The notes under the pieces: generated by a model | Told to the model about the DNA's origin: nothing | The model's database searches: none | What the model saw: the letters and a program-made list of their open reading frames with translations, nothing else | Shown here: one piece after another, positions 62,021 through 64,000 of the stretch | Layout: each line of letters begins with the position of its first letter | Numbering within the stretch: position 1 is the stretch's first letter | Source of the DNA: Pyropia yezoensis | Taxonomy: Eukaryota > Rhodophyta > Bangiophyceae > Bangiales > Bangiaceae | NCBI GenBank assembly: GCA_009829735.1 | Contig: CM020618.1 | Location: 37,238,894-37,302,893, forward strand | DNA length: 64,000 bases | Direction: 5' to 3' | Position numbers and translations under genes: made by a program

Positions 62021-64000
62021 ATGTCGGACGACGTGTCGGATGTCGTTATGAGCGTCCACAGCGGCTCTGTTGATGCGTCACTTTTGTTGACTGTGTCCCC
62101 GGCTCTTTCGCGATGTGGGGCGTCTCCTGCTTCGGCTTTGGTTAGCGTTCCGTCGCTGGTAAATGACGACAGCCTCGACGTCGATGGCGGATTCATGGCA
62201 GTTTCTGAGGAGGATGTTGTTGCTCTCGGCACTGGACCCGGACGCGGTGGTCACACAGGCGGTGATGCGGCTACGGACGGTCTCGACGATGCCGATCTTG
62301 ACGACTTGTGCGACGTCGCTGGCGCTGACGCTGTGGGCCATGACAATCTTACTGTCAACAGCGTTGCTGCCACGCGCGGAGACGGTCAGCCGACGCCAAC
62401 CGGGGCGGCCCCTCCCACGCGTCGCCTTCTTTACGAGCAAGACCGTCCTGGTCCACGTCATGGTCGCGGTGGGCGAAAGAGAGGCTCTGGGCGGCGTACG
62501 GAGCACAATTTTGGCATCGGGGTGCGTCGTGCTATTGGAGCCTTCCTTTGCGAGACTACAGCCGACACGCTATCAACTCACTACGGTGTCCCTCTTGCAT
62601 TCGCAGAGTCAACACTGAAGATGCTGCAAGTGGTCCACGGCTGCTGGCACAGAGGAAGTTTGGCTGGTGCCGGGCGTCTTCGGGGTGCTCGCTCGTTGGG
62701 GCCCGTGGGGTCGGGACACAATCGGGAAGCACGCCAGTGTTTGTGTTTGGCTTGACGAGAGCGGTCACTCTCGTTGCACGTACGTGGAGCTGAACGTCCA
62801 TCAAGACAACTGCATGCACGAACGGCCAACCACCTGCCACCATGTCGGTGTGTTTGATGCCATGCTGTTCGAAATTGCAGCTTGTCTGGGTGCTGATCTG
62901 GAGCGCGTCAAGAAGCACGTGTTGAAGGGCTTGTCGGAGGGCGAGGACGGGCCGCGACCTGTCGAGGGCATCACGTTCCATGTGCTCGGGGCGCTGTACG
63001 TCGCTGTGTGTCCCACTGCTTTTGGGACCTTGCCGGTGCCGGTGTACCTGACGGCGACGCGGTCATCGTGCGGCATATGTCCAGGTGCACGCACCAGAGT
63101 GTGCACTCGTCTCTCTGTGGCACAGGAATCGGGCGCTCCACAAAAAGCTCACCGCGCTTCCGCCCAGAGCGCGGTGCGCAGCTTGGAGTTGGCTTCTGTT
63201 TCAGAGCTTCCAATTCCGCTTCACGACTGCATTGCTGCTGTCCGTGCGAACGCTGTGGTGCGCGCCCTGGCGTTGAGTGGCGGGGAGTTCGAGCTCAAGG
63301 CCCCTCGGCATTGTTGGTTTTGCGCGCAACGCGACGTGGAGCACGAGCTACTAAGTGCTTCAATAAGGGTCGGCGTTGTGGCGTGCACACGTGGCTTCTG
63401 CCGAATGAAAGTCAACGTTGCCAAGTGCTCATCGTGCAAGCAATGGGTTTCTCAGGACGGGCGTGGGGCGCACATTGTCATGCTTTCGACGACGTCGGCG
63501 GCCACGGTGACGTGGGCACGATCGATGGCATCCGGTGCGGCAGAAGGTACAGCGCTCACCACGGCAGTGACGCGCTGGCTGCGGACGGTGCATCGGGAGG
63601 TCGCTGCAGGAGTGCTGCCAAGTAGCTGTCCCACGCGCAGTGGGCGTGTGCTTCGGAACATCGTGATGGTCGCTCTCAAGCTGATGGTCGCTCAGCTGCC
63701 CCTCCCGCTGTTCACGTGTATTCACTGCATGGACGCAGACGGTAGGTACAAGTGCGTCAGCGCTGATTCTATTTGGGTCGGGTTCGGTAGCGGAGCTGAC
63801 CACATGAAGTTCGAGCATGTCACCGAGAACGTGCCAGAGAACCGGCGAGCTGTCAGGGCTGCCTACCTTGTGCGCGGCGAATCCGTCCGACGTGTGCTGC
63901 GGGACCTTTTGAAGCCACGAAAGGACGTCAAACTGCTGGCCAGGACAGTGCGTGCTGCCGAGATAGCTGTTGGATTGCTGTTGCCGGATGCCCTCCCACC
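62021..64000 (+). CDS. KDZ-associated Cys-cluster (CxC4/HMGXB3-like) protein, 3' end beyond window
   Basis: Two frames appear to belong to one gene. From the ATG at 62021 an acidic, Ser/Asp-rich frame (MSDDVSDVVMSVHSGSVDAS...) runs to about 62600. From about 62621 a second frame is open to the last base, without a stop over 1.38 kb, and is clearly protein-like (EEVWLVPGVFGVLARWGPWG, then TYVELNVHQDNCMHE). An intron or frameshift must join them. TGAAG at 62616-62620 is a possible acceptor, but no matching donor was fixed. The second part has a cysteine cluster: HCWFC (Cys at 63312 and 63321), Cys at 63384 and 63399, then KCSSCKQW (63426 and 63435), followed by GRGAHIVML. Downstream is FTCIHC (63717 and 63726), then CVSADSIWVGFG. 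This order matches the CxC4 cluster found with KDZ transposases and in HMGXB3. A transposon gene is inferred. Confidence 0.6.

Noticed and set aside
60490..62050. Long plus-strand frames through the 167-bp repeats
   Set aside because: All three frames are open and the repeat period is not a multiple of three, so successive copies read in different frames.
1..64000. CRISPR arrays, bacterial operons, ribosome binding sites, rRNA
   Set aside because: The repeats are contiguous tandem arrays without unique spacers; genes are spliced and widely spaced; no rRNA-like conserved sequence was seen.

Overview
This window reads as nuclear DNA of a very GC-rich, intron-poor photosynthetic eukaryote, most likely a bangiophyte red alga of the Porphyra/Pyropia type. 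That call is an inference. It rests on the high GC with long homopolymeric G/C tracts, genes with no intron or one short GT-AG intron, a vanadium-haloperoxidase-like protein, helicase-associated-domain proteins and secreted Gly/Pro-rich proteins. No ribosomal RNA, convincing tRNA, operon or CRISPR was seen. High GC leaves almost every frame open, so only frames with a recognisable fold, matching splice phases or a conserved paralogue are called as genes.

Left third (0-26 kb), ordinary gene space: the 3' end of an unknown plus-strand gene; a giant intronless VPS13 lipid-transfer protein (minus); divergent from it a two-exon prefoldin subunit 6 (plus); a secreted malectin-domain protein with Gly-Met repeats (minus); and a two-exon nuclear-type protein with three helicase-associated domains (minus). 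About 3.1 kb without a recognisable gene follows.

Middle (26-50.5 kb), secreted-protein and repeat-rich region: a secreted Ala/Pro-rich protein with four internal ~105-117 aa repeats (minus); a vanadium-haloperoxidase/PAP2-like enzyme lacking the usual acid-base histidine (minus); and a large inverted duplication with arms of about 2 kb around a 2.7 kb spacer. The duplication carries two divergent copies of a secreted Gly-rich/poly-Pro/Cys-rich protein, one intact (plus) and one frameshifted (minus), each with a matching TATA box. The spacer holds a ~300 bp MITE-like element and a 40-nt poly-C run. Next come a putative membrane protein, a broken LRR-like gene and a small VOC/glyoxalase-fold protein.

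Right end (50.6-64 kb), mobile DNA: a ~7.9 kb element bounded by diverged terminal inverted repeats of about 150 bp, carrying a two-exon MULE-like transposase gene and large minisatellites. After it lie an AT-richer stretch with a 64-bp near-perfect palindrome, an array of six ~167-bp tandem repeats, and the 5' part of a gene with a KDZ-associated (CxC4/HMGXB3-like) cysteine cluster that runs off the window.
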